From Janthinobacterium sp. BJB426 (GTDB taxonomy: Bacteria > Pseudomonadota > Gammaproteobacteria > Burkholderiales > Burkholderiaceae_D): 57,585 nucleotides of DNA. The position numbers and the translations under genes are program-made. Each line of letters starts with the position of its first letter. Positions within the stretch are counted from its first letter, which is position 1. Shown here piece by piece: positions 35,762 to 43,250 of this stretch. The stretch lies in contig NZ_PDZL01000028.1 of the NCBI RefSeq assembly GCF_002735705.1, positions 1 through 57,585 on the forward strand, read 5' to 3'. The notes beneath the pieces were generated by a model. The model was not told the origin of the DNA and searched no databases. It worked only from the letters and a program-made list of their open reading frames with translations.

Positions 35762-37816
35762 TCATAGTCCTATCGGATAGTCGACTTTCCTGGGGGGAGG
35801 ACAGCCTTCCGGCCCCGGAAACGTCTGCTTGCCCGTGTCGTCGTAGCGCTTGCCGCACTCCACGAGCACGCGTTTGCGGAAGGTATAGATGCTGGCCACC
35901 TTGCCGTTCGGGTGGTAGCAGATATTGTCGCCGTCGCGGTCGGTCGAAGCGTAGCTGATCATGGTCTCGCCGTTGACCGTGCGGGTGCTGTGGCCGCTGC
36001 GCGGCTCCGTGCATTTGAGCTGGCCGCTTTCGTAATAGACGTTGAGGACGGAGGTGTCGGCGGCGCGGTCGACCAGCAGTTCGTCCTTGCGCTTGCCGTT
36101 CGGGTAGTTCGAATAGCCTTCCTGGCGCTGGCCAAACTGGAAGGCGTAGTAATACTGCGGCTTGCCGTCCGGGTAGTACATGTGGTGGTACTCGCATACG
36201 TCGTCGCGCGTGCTGCCGGACTCCTTGAAGGTGCAGCGGTGGATGTCGTTGAGCAGCTGGCCGTCCTCATAGTACTCGCGCAGGTGCGTGAGCAGGCGGC
36301 CCTGGTCGATGACGGCCAGGCGCTCCGGCTTGCCGTTCGGGTAGTAGCGCGCGTCCAGGCCCTGCTTCTTGCCCATGTCCCACAAGGTGTCGAGACGCAG
36401 GATCTTGCCGCTGTCGTCGAACGCCTGTTCGCGCCCATCGAGCTGGCCGCTGCGGTAGGAGGCCGTGTAGACCGCGTATTCCTTGCCGGCCGGGCCCAGA
36501 TAGCGCGTACGGCTGCCTTCGAGCACGCCCGCCTGGTAATGGTCGCGCACGCGCAGCGCGCCTTGCGCATCCGTGTCGAGGGCCTCGCCCTGTTTTTTGC
36601 CTTGCACGTAAGTGACGCTTTGCGTGGCCTTGTCCTTGAGCTTGAGCTTCCACGGCCCGTCGCGCAAGCCTTCGATGAAGCTGCCGTCGCCGTCTTCCGT
36701 GATCCACGCGCCATGGCGCGCGCCGTTGACGTAGTTGCCGCGCGTTTGCAGCTTGCCGCCCATGCTGCGTTCGTGCGGGCCGTTCAGCTGGCCGCCCGCG
36801 TAGGTGTCGAAGCCCGTCACTTCCTCTGCATCGGCATAGTTGACGACCGTCCAGCGGCCTTCGCGCTTGCCGGCCCGGTACATGCCGCTCTCGCTCTGCT
36901 TGGGATAGTTGAAGGACCACAGGCCTTCCTGCAGGCCGTTGACGAAATGGCCTTTTTCGCTGCCTTCGTGCATGCCGTCGCGCACCCACAGGCCCTGGCG
37001 CTTGCCCTTCACGTACTGGCCCCGCTCGACCACCGAACCGTCGTCCCAGGCCAGGCTGTAGATGACGGAAGGGCCTTCCTGGCTGCCTGTAAACTGCTTC
37101 GGCGCCGTTTCCCACGTCACTTGCCACAGGCGGTAATTGCGCAGGATGCCGGCGCCGACATCGCTGTACAGGGTGTAGCTGGCGGTGAGAAAACGCTCGC
37201 CATTTTTCTGGAAGGTTTTCTTGTAGATGATGGCGTCCTGGCTGCCAGCCGCCACGGGCTTGCCCTCATCGCTGTAGTAGCCGACGATGGTGCCCTGCGT
37301 ATGGTCGATGGCGTCGAAGTCCGCATTGCCGCTCTTGCCGCGCGCGACGCTGTAGTCCATCGGCGCCAGCTTCGCCAGCGCCGCCTTGACCTGGCCCGCG
37401 TTGGGCGCGGCACTTTGCGCCACGATGCGGTTCAGGGCCGGCTGCAAGCCGTCCAGGCGCCGGTACTTGCCGGAACTGCGGTCGTAGCGGTAGGCGCGCA
37501 AGCCATTCTTGTCGCCCTGACGGAACAGCACCAGCATGGTTTGCACGCTGTCGTTCGTCTCCTGGTCCAGCGAGGCGTAGAAGACGGAGCGGATGACGGC
37601 ATTGCCGAACTGGTCGAGCAATATGGGTTTCGAGCCGCTGCCCTTGCACTCGCAGTAATAGCCATTGACGCCTTCTTTTTCCTTGAGGAAGGCGATATCG
37701 AGGCCGCTGTCCTGCGAGGCGCTGATGGCGGGATGGGCGAGGCTCTTGCCTTCATAAAAGGGCGCGCCGTGGGCCAGCGCGGAGCAGAGGAGCAAGGGCA
37801 GAAGCAGACGTTTCAT
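35762..37816 (-). CDS. Exported MORN/YwqK-like repeat protein
   Basis: A 684-residue protein with a signal peptide (residues 1-17, ending LAHG or nearby). The region from about residue 270 to the end is built of MORN/YwqK-type repeats (GQYVKGKRQGLWV, GHFVNGLQEGLWSF, GMYRAGKREGRWTV, GNYVNGARHGAW, ARYYPNGKPERLAV, MYYPDGKPQYYY). The N-terminal 260 residues are non-repeat, with an early cysteine pair (YYCECKG). Similar repeats occur in 'YwqK antitoxin' proteins and in surface proteins, but no function is assured. It is followed immediately by the LRR-like gene. Confidence 0.82.
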   Translation of the reverse strand: MKRLLLPLLLCSALAHGAPFYEGKSLAHPAISASQDSGLDIAFLKEKEGVNGYYCECKGSGSKPILLDQFGNAVIRSVFYASLDQETNDSVQTMLVLFRQGDKNGLRAYRYDRSSGKYRRLDGLQPALNRIVAQSAAPNAGQVKAALAKLAPMDYSVARGKSGNADFDAIDHTQGTIVGYYSDEGKPVAAGSQDAIIYKKTFQKNGERFLTASYTLYSDVGAGILRNYRLWQVTWETAPKQFTGSQEGPSVIYSLAWDDGSVVERGQYVKGKRQGLWVRDGMHEGSEKGHFVNGLQEGLWSFNYPKQSESGMYRAGKREGRWTVVNYADAEEVTGFDTYAGGQLNGPHERSMGGKLQTRGNYVNGARHGAWITEDGDGSFIEGLRDGPWKLKLKDKATQSVTYVQGKKQGEALDTDAQGALRVRDHYQAGVLEGSRTRYLGPAGKEYAVYTASYRSGQLDGREQAFDDSGKILRLDTLWDMGKKQGLDARYYPNGKPERLAVIDQGRLLTHLREYYEDGQLLNDIHRCTFKESGSTRDDVCEYHHMYYPDGKPQYYYAFQFGQRQEGYSNYPNGKRKDELLVDRAADTSVLNVYYESGQLKCTEPRSGHSTRTVNGETMISYASTDRDGDNICYHPNGKVASIYTFRKRVLVECGKRYDDTGKQTFPGPEGCPPPRKVDYPIGL

Positions 37817-37923
37817 CGTGTGGCTGGCGCCGGGGCGCCGCTATGGAAAGGCCACGATTCTGCCTGCGTTCTTCCTTGTGGGCAAATAGCGGTGCTTCTA
37901 TCGTGTGCGCGTGCGCGCCCCGT

Positions 37924-38469
37924 TCAGGGCTGGTGCGCGGCGCAGAAGTCCAGCAGCAGCTGTTCACCGTCCGGCCAGGGGCCGTAGCCGGCGTCGCCAT
38001 TGATATGGCCGGCGTCGCCGATCATGGTGAAATCGCTGCCCCAGGCGGTGGCAAACGCGCGTGCCCGCGAGAAGCTGACGTAGGGATCATCGCCACTGGC
38101 GACCACCAGGCTGGGGAACGGCAAGGCTTGCAGCGGCATCGGCGCAAAGCCCGTCGTGCCGGATGGGTAGGAGGGCGCTTCCACATCGCTGGGGGCGACC
38201 AGGAAGGCGCCGGCGATCTTGTGCGGCGAACCGCTGGCCGCCCAATGAGCTACCAGCGTGCAGGCCAGGCTGTGCGCCGCCAGCACGGGCGGGCGCTCGC
38301 AGACGGCGATGGCGCGGTCGAGTTCCGCCACCCATTCGTCCTTGTCCGGCGTCTGCCATTCCCGGTGCGGCACGCGCGACCATTGCGGGTGGCGTGTTTC
38401 CCAATGGGTTTGCCAGTGCTGCGGCCCGGAATTCCACAGGCCGGCCAGGGTCAGGACGAGAGACGACAT
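37924..38469 (-). CDS. RBBP9/YdeN-family serine hydrolase
   Basis: A 181-residue compact alpha/beta-hydrolase. It starts SLVLTLAGLWNSGPQHWQTHWE, has nucleophile Ser67 in AAHSLACTL, acid region VVASGDDPYVS, and histidine in GDAGHINGDAGYGPWPDG, all typical of RBBP9/YdeN. The substrate is unknown. It lies 15 bp downstream of kynA on the same strand and may be co-transcribed with the kynurenine genes, although it does not resemble the KynB kynurenine formamidase. Confidence 0.88.
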   Translation of the reverse strand: MSSLVLTLAGLWNSGPQHWQTHWETRHPQWSRVPHREWQTPDKDEWVAELDRAIAVCERPPVLAAHSLACTLVAHWAASGSPHKIAGAFLVAPSDVEAPSYPSGTTGFAPMPLQALPFPSLVVASGDDPYVSFSRARAFATAWGSDFTMIGDAGHINGDAGYGPWPDGEQLLLDFCAAHQP

Positions 38470-38484
38470 CGATGCTCCTTAAAG

Positions 38485-39372
38485 TTATAACTCCGTGCGA
38501 AGGGCAAAGAGCTCCGGGAACAATACCACGTCGAGCATCTTGCGCAAATAGCTGACGCCCGCCGTGCCGCCCGTGCCCGTCTTGAAGCCGATGATGCGTT
38601 CGACCGTCGTCACGTGGCGGAAGCGCCAGAAGCGGAAGGCCGTTTCCAGGTCGACCAGCTTTTCGGCCAGTTCGTACAGGGCCCAGTGTTTCGACGGGTC
38701 GCGGTAGACTTCCAGCCACGCCGCCTTGACGGAGGCGTCGGCGCTGGTCGGCAGGGTCCAGTCGGCGTTCAGGCGCTCGGGGGAGATGGGCAGGCCGCTG
38801 CGCGCCAGCAGCTTGATCGACTCGTCGTAGACGGACGGCGCGCGCAAGGCGGCGTCGAGCACCTTGTAGGTTTCCGGTGCCGTCGTATGTACATTGAGCA
38901 GGGCCGCGTTCTTGTTCCCCAAAATGAATTCGATCTCGCGGTACTGATAAGACTGGAAGCCGGAGGAGGCGCCCAGGTAAGGGCGGATGGCCGTGTATTC
39001 GGGCGGCGTCATGGTGGCCAGCACGTCCCAGGCATGCACCAGCTGGTCCATAATGCGCGCCACGCGGGCCAGCATTTTAAACGCGGGCGCGAGGTCGCCG
39101 CTTTGCAGGTTGGCGCGCACGGCGTGCATTTCGTGCAGCATCAGCTTCATCCACAATTCGCTCGTCTGGTGCTGTACGATGAACAGCATTTCGTTGTGAT
39201 TCGGCGACAGCGGATGCTGGGCCGTCAGAATGCGGTCCAGCGCCAGGTAATTGCCGTAGCTCATCGATTCGCTGAAATCCATCTGCGCGCCATGCCACTG
39301 CGCATCCTGGCCGCCCGCATGCATGGGGCAGCCGCTGGTGTTTTCCTTGTTCATATTCTTGTCGTCGCTCAT
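38485..39372 (-). CDS. kynA: Tryptophan 2,3-dioxygenase
   Basis: A 295-residue heme enzyme that opens the tryptophan indole ring to N-formylkynurenine. Family signatures are SMSYGNYLALDRILTAQHPL, NEMLFIVQHQTSELWMKL, SGFQSYQYREIEF, the heme-ligand region WRFRHVTTVERIIGFK and the substrate-contact GTGGTAGVSYL. ATG 39372 gives MSDDKNMNKENTSGCPMH; a methionine seven residues later is an alternative start. It lies 8 bp downstream of kynU. Confidence 0.97.
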   Translation of the reverse strand: MSDDKNMNKENTSGCPMHAGGQDAQWHGAQMDFSESMSYGNYLALDRILTAQHPLSPNHNEMLFIVQHQTSELWMKLMLHEMHAVRANLQSGDLAPAFKMLARVARIMDQLVHAWDVLATMTPPEYTAIRPYLGASSGFQSYQYREIEFILGNKNAALLNVHTTAPETYKVLDAALRAPSVYDESIKLLARSGLPISPERLNADWTLPTSADASVKAAWLEVYRDPSKHWALYELAEKLVDLETAFRFWRFRHVTTVERIIGFKTGTGGTAGVSYLRKMLDVVLFPELFALRTEL

Positions 39373-39380
39373 GGGATGGT

Positions 39381-40643
39381 TCAGGTGACCGCATCGCGCT
39401 TGGCGGCGATGTCGTAGGCTAGTGTGTCGAGGATGTCGCGCAGGATTTCCACGGCATCCCACACATCGGCAAAGCTCGTGTACAGGGGCGTGAAGCCGAA
39501 GCGCATGATGGCCGGTTCGCGGTAGTCGCCGATCACGCCGCGCGCGATCAGCGCCTGCATCACGGCATAGCCGTGCGGGTGCGTGAAGCTGACCTGGCTG
39601 CCGCGCCGCGCATGCCCGCGCGGCGTGACGAGGCCCAGCGGATGGCTGGCGCAACGCTGTTCCACCAGCGCGATGAACAGATCGGTCAGGGCCAGCGACT
39701 TGCGGCGGATGGCTTCCATGCTCGTTTGCGCAAAGATATCGAGGCCGCATTCGACCAGGGCCAGCGAGAGTATCGGCTGCGTGCCGCACAGGGCGCGGGC
39801 GATGCCGTCGGCTGGCGCGAAGCCGGGCTCCATGGCGAATGGCGTGGCGTGCCCCCACCAGCCGGACAAAGGCTGGCGGAAGCGCGCCTGGTGTTTTTCC
39901 GGCACCCAGATGAAGGCGGGCGAGCCGGGGCCGCCGTTCAGGTACTTATAGGTGCAGCCGACGGCCAGGTCGGCGCCGGCGCCGTTCAGGTCCAACGGCA
40001 CGGCGCCGGCCGAATGGGCCAGGTCCCACAGCGCCAGCGCGCCTTGTGCGTGGCAATGGCTGCTGATGGCGGCCATGTCGTGCTGGTAGCCGGTGCGGTA
40101 GTTCACGTGCGTGAGCATGGCGACGGCGCAATCGGCGTCGATGGCTTGCGCCAGTTCGTCCGGGCTGTCGACCAGGCGCAGCTGGTAGCCGCGGTCGAGC
40201 CAGGCGGCCAGGCCTTGCGCCATGTACAGGTCGGTGGGGAAGTTGCTGCGTTCGCTGACGATGATTCTGCGCGCGGCCTGCGCGGGATCGCTGGCCTGCA
40301 TCTGCAAGGCGGCGGCCAGGGCCTTGAACAGGTTGACGGAGGTGGTGTCGGTGATCACCACTTCACCCGTGCCGGCGCCCAGCAACGGGGCCAGGCGGTC
40401 GCCTAGGCGCTTGGGCAGGTCGAACCAGCCCGCCGTATTCCAGCTGCGGATCAGGTCGGTGCCCCATTCGGCCATGATGACGTGCTGCGCGCGGGCCAGC
40501 GCCGCTTTCGGCCGCGCGCCCAGGGAATTGCCGTCGAGGTAAATCACGCCTTGCGGCAAGTCGAATTGCTGGCGCAGGGGCGCCAGCGGGTCATCGAGGT
40601 CGCGCGCGCTGCAGTCATGTCGAGAAATCATGGTGGCTTTCAT
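39381..40643 (-). CDS. kynU: Kynureninase
   Basis: A 420-residue PLP enzyme cleaving kynurenine to anthranilate and alanine. Seen are VIYLDGNSLGARP, ITDTTSVNLFKALAAAL, ERSNFPTDLYMAQGL, LWDLAHSAGAVPLDL, the PLP-lysine stretch GCTYKYLNGGPGSPAF, and GWWGH. ATG 40643 gives a length near the family norm (about 416); ATG 40631 is also possible. First gene of the kynU-kynA unit; kynB, normally in the same cluster, is not in this window. Confidence 0.96.
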   Translation of the reverse strand: MKATMISRHDCSARDLDDPLAPLRQQFDLPQGVIYLDGNSLGARPKAALARAQHVIMAEWGTDLIRSWNTAGWFDLPKRLGDRLAPLLGAGTGEVVITDTTSVNLFKALAAALQMQASDPAQAARRIIVSERSNFPTDLYMAQGLAAWLDRGYQLRLVDSPDELAQAIDADCAVAMLTHVNYRTGYQHDMAAISSHCHAQGALALWDLAHSAGAVPLDLNGAGADLAVGCTYKYLNGGPGSPAFIWVPEKHQARFRQPLSGWWGHATPFAMEPGFAPADGIARALCGTQPILSLALVECGLDIFAQTSMEAIRRKSLALTDLFIALVEQRCASHPLGLVTPRGHARRGSQVSFTHPHGYAVMQALIARGVIGDYREPAIMRFGFTPLYTSFADVWDAVEILRDILDTLAYDIAAKRDAVT

Positions 40644-40826
40644 ATTGATACTTGTCTGGGTGGCATGATATTGCTTGAGGCTTAAAGTATCACGCGGAAG
40701 TGGCAGTGTAGCAAATCCCCGCCGCAAAAACGTGTTTCCTGGCATGGGCAGGTAGTGAAAAAATGCACGTTTGTGGGGCGTCAACGAAAAAGATCACGAT
40801 TTTTTTAAAATATTTTCAAATAACCC

Positions 40827-40853
40827 TAAAGTTTTGCCAGACGCCGCCGTCAA
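40827..40853 (+). promoter_or_regulatory. Sigma-28 (FliA)-like promoter 1 upstream of flhDC
   Basis: TAAAGTTT (40827-40834), an 11-bp spacer, GCCGTCAA (40846-40853), against the FliA consensus TAAAGTTT-N11-GCCGATAA. The -35 is perfect and the -10 matches 6 of 8. It is preceded by an A/T-rich tract and CCC. It lies in the 596-bp gap between kynU and flhD. Confidence 0.7.
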
Positions 40854-40923
40854 CGATTACATGAATGGTGTCAAACCGACGGAAAAAGAATGCGGGCTTT
40901 TTAAATATTTTTCAAAAAAGCCC

Positions 40924-40950
40924 TAAAGTTCCTGCCAGGGCAGCCGTTAT
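40924..40950 (+). promoter_or_regulatory. Sigma-28 (FliA)-like promoter 2 upstream of flhDC
   Basis: TAAAGTTC (40924-40931), an 11-bp spacer, GCCGTTAT (40943-40950). It lies exactly 97 bp from the first copy and has the same A/T-rich tract and CCC in front and the same CTGCCAG-like spacer start, so the two appear to be duplicated. Confidence 0.68.
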
Positions 40951-40962
40951 CTAGGTAGATAG

Positions 40963-41031
40963 ACTTGATTCTTATCAAGTTGTTGTAAAAAAGTGATATT
41001 TTTTACAGGCCAAAAGTCGGCTAAATCCGAC
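40963..41031. promoter_or_regulatory. Three consecutive stem-loops in the flhDC leader
   Basis: ACTTGAT/ATCAAGT (40963-40980, loop TCTT), GTAAAAAA/TTTTTTAC (40985-41006, loop GTGATA) and GTCGG/CCGAC (41016-41031) follow each other directly. If transcription starts at the sigma-28-like boxes they would fold in the 5' leader of flhD mRNA. Any regulatory role is inferred. Confidence 0.45.
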
Positions 41032-41086
41032 ACAGAGCCAACCTCCCACATCCGCGCCATTGCTGGCGTGTGAGCATGATCGAGCA

Positions 41087-41105
41087 GTGTTTGTCAGACA
41101 AACAC
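41087..41105. promoter_or_regulatory. 19-bp palindrome upstream of flhD
   Basis: GTGTTTGTC (41087-41095), a central A, and the exact reverse complement GACAAACAC (41097-41105). This compact dyad without T-run looks like an operator for a dimeric transcription factor about 135 bp before the flhD start. Confidence 0.65.
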
Positions 41106-41239
41106 CTACGATCCCATCCGCTATTCCCCGACCAAAAATACAGCGCTACGCCTCTGTTGCGTTTAATGTTGCTCCTGCAGAATGTATCTCACTGGCAACA
41201 CACAGCGCCAGCTGAATTCAACGGATTGAGGAGATGGAA

Positions 41240-41557
41240 ATGACTGCTAACGACATGATGGCTGAGATTCGCGACGCTAACCTGAGCTACCTGATGCTGG
41301 CCCAGCAAATGATTCGTGCGGACAAGGTAACGGCCATCTTCCGTTTGGGCATTGCCGCCGAAATCGCGGAATTGATCGAAGGCATGAGCAATGCGCAGAT
41401 CCTGAAACTGGCTGGCGGCAACATGATGCTGGCCCGCTTCCGCTTCGACGACAGCGCCATCCTGGGCATGTTGACGAACTACAATAAAGACCGCTCGCTG
41501 GCACAATCGCACGCGGCTATCCTGATGGCCGGCCAAGGCGTCGAAGAAATCGCTTAA
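41240..41557 (+). CDS. flhD: Flagellar transcriptional regulator FlhD
   Basis: A 105-residue FlhD. The sequence MAEIRDANLSYLMLAQQMIR followed by ADKVTAIFRLGI is the conserved dimer core, and ILKLAGGNMMLARFRFDD follows. FlhD forms the FlhD4C2 activator of class-2 flagellar genes. ATG 41240 is chosen over ATG 41234 because the GAGGAG ribosome site ends at 41233, leaving a 6-base spacer only for 41240. flhC begins 39 bp downstream. Confidence 0.96.
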   Translation: MTANDMMAEIRDANLSYLMLAQQMIRADKVTAIFRLGIAAEIAELIEGMSNAQILKLAGGNMMLARFRFDDSAILGMLTNYNKDRSLAQSHAAILMAGQGVEEIA

Positions 41558-41596
41558 GCTTTTAAATTAGTACTCGTCAGTCGCGGAGCAAGCAGC

Positions 41597-42160
41597 ATGG
41601 CCAAGAAAAGTGTCGTATCGGAAGCGCAGGAAATCCAGTTGGCCATCGAATTGATACAGCTGGGCGCCCGTTTGCAACTGCTGGAGACCGAAGTCTCGCT
41701 GTCGCGCGAACGCCTGCTGAATCTGTACAAGGAATTGAAGGGCGTCTCGCCGCCCAAGGGCATGCTGCCGTTTTCCACCGACTGGTTCATCACCTGGCAA
41801 CCGAATATCCATTCCTCGCTGTTCATCAATATCCACAAATTCCTCGTTGACCACGCCGGCGCCACGGGCATCGAAGCCGTAATGAAGGCGTATAAGCTGT
41901 ATCTGGAACAGATGCCACCCGAAGCGGGTGAAGAGCCCCTGCTGTCGCTGACGCGGGCCTGGACCCTGGTGCGCTTTTTCAGCAGCAAGATGCTGGACAT
42001 GGCCCCTTGCGGCAAGTGCGGCGGCAAGTTTGTCGTCAACTGCCTCGACCTGAACGCCGATTATGTCTGCGGCCTGTGCCACATGCCTTCGCGTGCCGGC
42101 AAGACCAAGAAGGCGCGCGATGAAGCGGCCGCTGTCGCGCCGCCGAGCGTCACCGCCTGA
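41597..42160 (+). CDS. flhC: Flagellar transcriptional regulator FlhC
   Basis: A 187-residue FlhC, the DNA-contacting partner of FlhD. The four zinc-binding cysteines are present (Cys138 and Cys141 in CGKCGG, Cys158 and Cys161 in CGLC). The upstream part contains SLSRERLLNLYKELKGVSPPKGMLPFS split over two helices. Length and cysteine spacing match E. coli FlhC. It ends just before a clear terminator, so flhDC form one transcript. Confidence 0.97.
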   Translation: MAKKSVVSEAQEIQLAIELIQLGARLQLLETEVSLSRERLLNLYKELKGVSPPKGMLPFSTDWFITWQPNIHSSLFINIHKFLVDHAGATGIEAVMKAYKLYLEQMPPEAGEEPLLSLTRAWTLVRFFSSKMLDMAPCGKCGGKFVVNCLDLNADYVCGLCHMPSRAGKTKKARDEAAAVAPPSVTA

Positions 42161-42185
42161 TATTGTCCCAATAATAGCCTCAGTG

Positions 42186-42233
42186 AAAACCGGAGCGGTC
42201 GCCAGACCGGACTCCGGTTTTTTCATGGTGCTT
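42186..42233 (+). terminator. Terminator after flhDC
   Basis: AAAACCGGAG (42186-42195) pairs with CTCCGGTTTT (42222-42231) and is followed by TT. A nested CGGTC/GACCG stem (42196-42209) sits inside the loop region. Confidence 0.85.
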
Positions 42234-42269
42234 TCGCTTACACTGGCGTTTTCTTCCGTTGACTGTCCC

Positions 42270-43031
42270 ATGCTGCAACAAATCCTGCGCGCGCCCGCGC
42301 TCAAGGCCATCCTGATCCAGGTGCTGGCCTTTCCCTTGATGTTGCTATTGGTATATGGCCTGGCGCGTGCCAGCGTGGCCATGTCGTTGCCGGCCGTGGC
42401 GCTGGTGCAGGGCGTGCTGGCGGCGCTCATCACGTGGCGCGCGGGACTGGCGCGGTGGTGGTGCGCCATCGGCCTGCTGTTCGCGCCTGCCTTGCTGGCA
42501 GCCAGTCTGCTCGATCTGCCGCCGGCCGTATTCCTGGCGGCCTTTGTTTTCCTGCTGAGCATGTACTGGTCGACGTTCCGTACGCAAGTGCCGTTTTATC
42601 CGTCGGGGCCGAAGGTATGGCAGGCGGTGGCCGAGCTCATCGCGGATCGTCCCGGCGTGCGGCTGGTCGATATCGGCAGCGGCCTGGGCGGCCTGGTGCT
42701 GGACCTGGCGCGGCGCCGGCCCGACGGGCAGTTTTCCGGCATCGAACTGGCGCCGCTGCCGTGGCTGGCAAGCCGCGTGCGCGCGGGGCTGGCGGGCAGC
42801 CGCGCGCGCTTCCTGCGTGGCGATTACGAGGCGCTCGATTTCGGCCGCTACGATGCCGTCTTTGCCTACCTGTCGCCGGCGGCGATGGCGGCCCTGTGGC
42901 GCAAGGCGGAAAGGGAAATGTTGCCCGGTAGCATGCTTCTTAGTTACGAATTCCAGATCGCGGCACGCGCGCCCGATAAGACCATCGCCGCCACAGAGGG
43001 TGGCCCTTTACTTTACATATGGTGCTTTTAA
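42270..43031 (+). CDS. Membrane-anchored SAM-dependent methyltransferase-like protein
   Basis: A 253-residue protein. The first about 100 residues contain three to four hydrophobic segments (ILIQVLAFPLMLLLVYGLA, WWCAIGLLFAPALLAASLL, VFLAAFVFLLSMYWSTF). A Rossmann methyltransferase domain follows, with motif I VDIGSGLGGLVLDLARR and later AVFAYLSPAAMAALW. The substrate is unknown. Start ATG 42270 lies beyond the flhDC terminator; an in-frame ATG at 42225 is inside the terminator and unlikely. It sits between flhC and motA, an unusual insertion in a flagellar block. Confidence 0.8.
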   Translation: MLQQILRAPALKAILIQVLAFPLMLLLVYGLARASVAMSLPAVALVQGVLAALITWRAGLARWWCAIGLLFAPALLAASLLDLPPAVFLAAFVFLLSMYWSTFRTQVPFYPSGPKVWQAVAELIADRPGVRLVDIGSGLGGLVLDLARRRPDGQFSGIELAPLPWLASRVRAGLAGSRARFLRGDYEALDFGRYDAVFAYLSPAAMAALWRKAEREMLPGSMLLSYEFQIAARAPDKTIAATEGGPLLYIWCF

Positions 43032-43250
43032 GCAATTGTCTGCGTTATTTGCTTGCCCGTAGGGCAATCTCACGTTATTGTAGTTCCACACGGCATTTTC
43101 TCGGATTTGCATTGAAAAGCAGCGCATTTCAATTAACTTCCGGTTGCTTTTTTTGCCGCTGTCTTTGCCGGCGGCGCAGCCGCCAGAAGACAGGAACAGG
43201 TTTGAACATGCCGGGCACACAGCCGCGGCCATTATTGGGAGTCAGGGCAC

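Noticed and set aside
35766..36197. Upstream extension of the LRR-like protein frame
   Set aside because: It would run inside the MORN-like gene in another phase; a ribosome site supports the start at 35759.
35912..37987. Long plus-strand open frame opposite the MORN-like gene
   Set aside because: It is a shadow of the repeat gene; the minus-strand frame has a signal peptide and clear repeats, while this one has none.
37924..38469. YdeN-like hydrolase as a replacement for kynB
   Set aside because: The sequence fits RBBP9/YdeN and shows none of the metal-binding pattern of KynB; only its position suggests a link, so it was not named as such.
39373..39858. Upstream extension of the kynA frame
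   Set aside because: It overlaps kynU out of phase; tryptophan dioxygenase length and motifs fit a start at 39372.
43130..43180. Possible sigma-28 promoter before motA (TTAACTTCC ... GCCGCTGT)
   Set aside because: Spacing and both elements deviate from the consensus; a class-2 FlhDC-dependent promoter is more likely but was not pinpointed.
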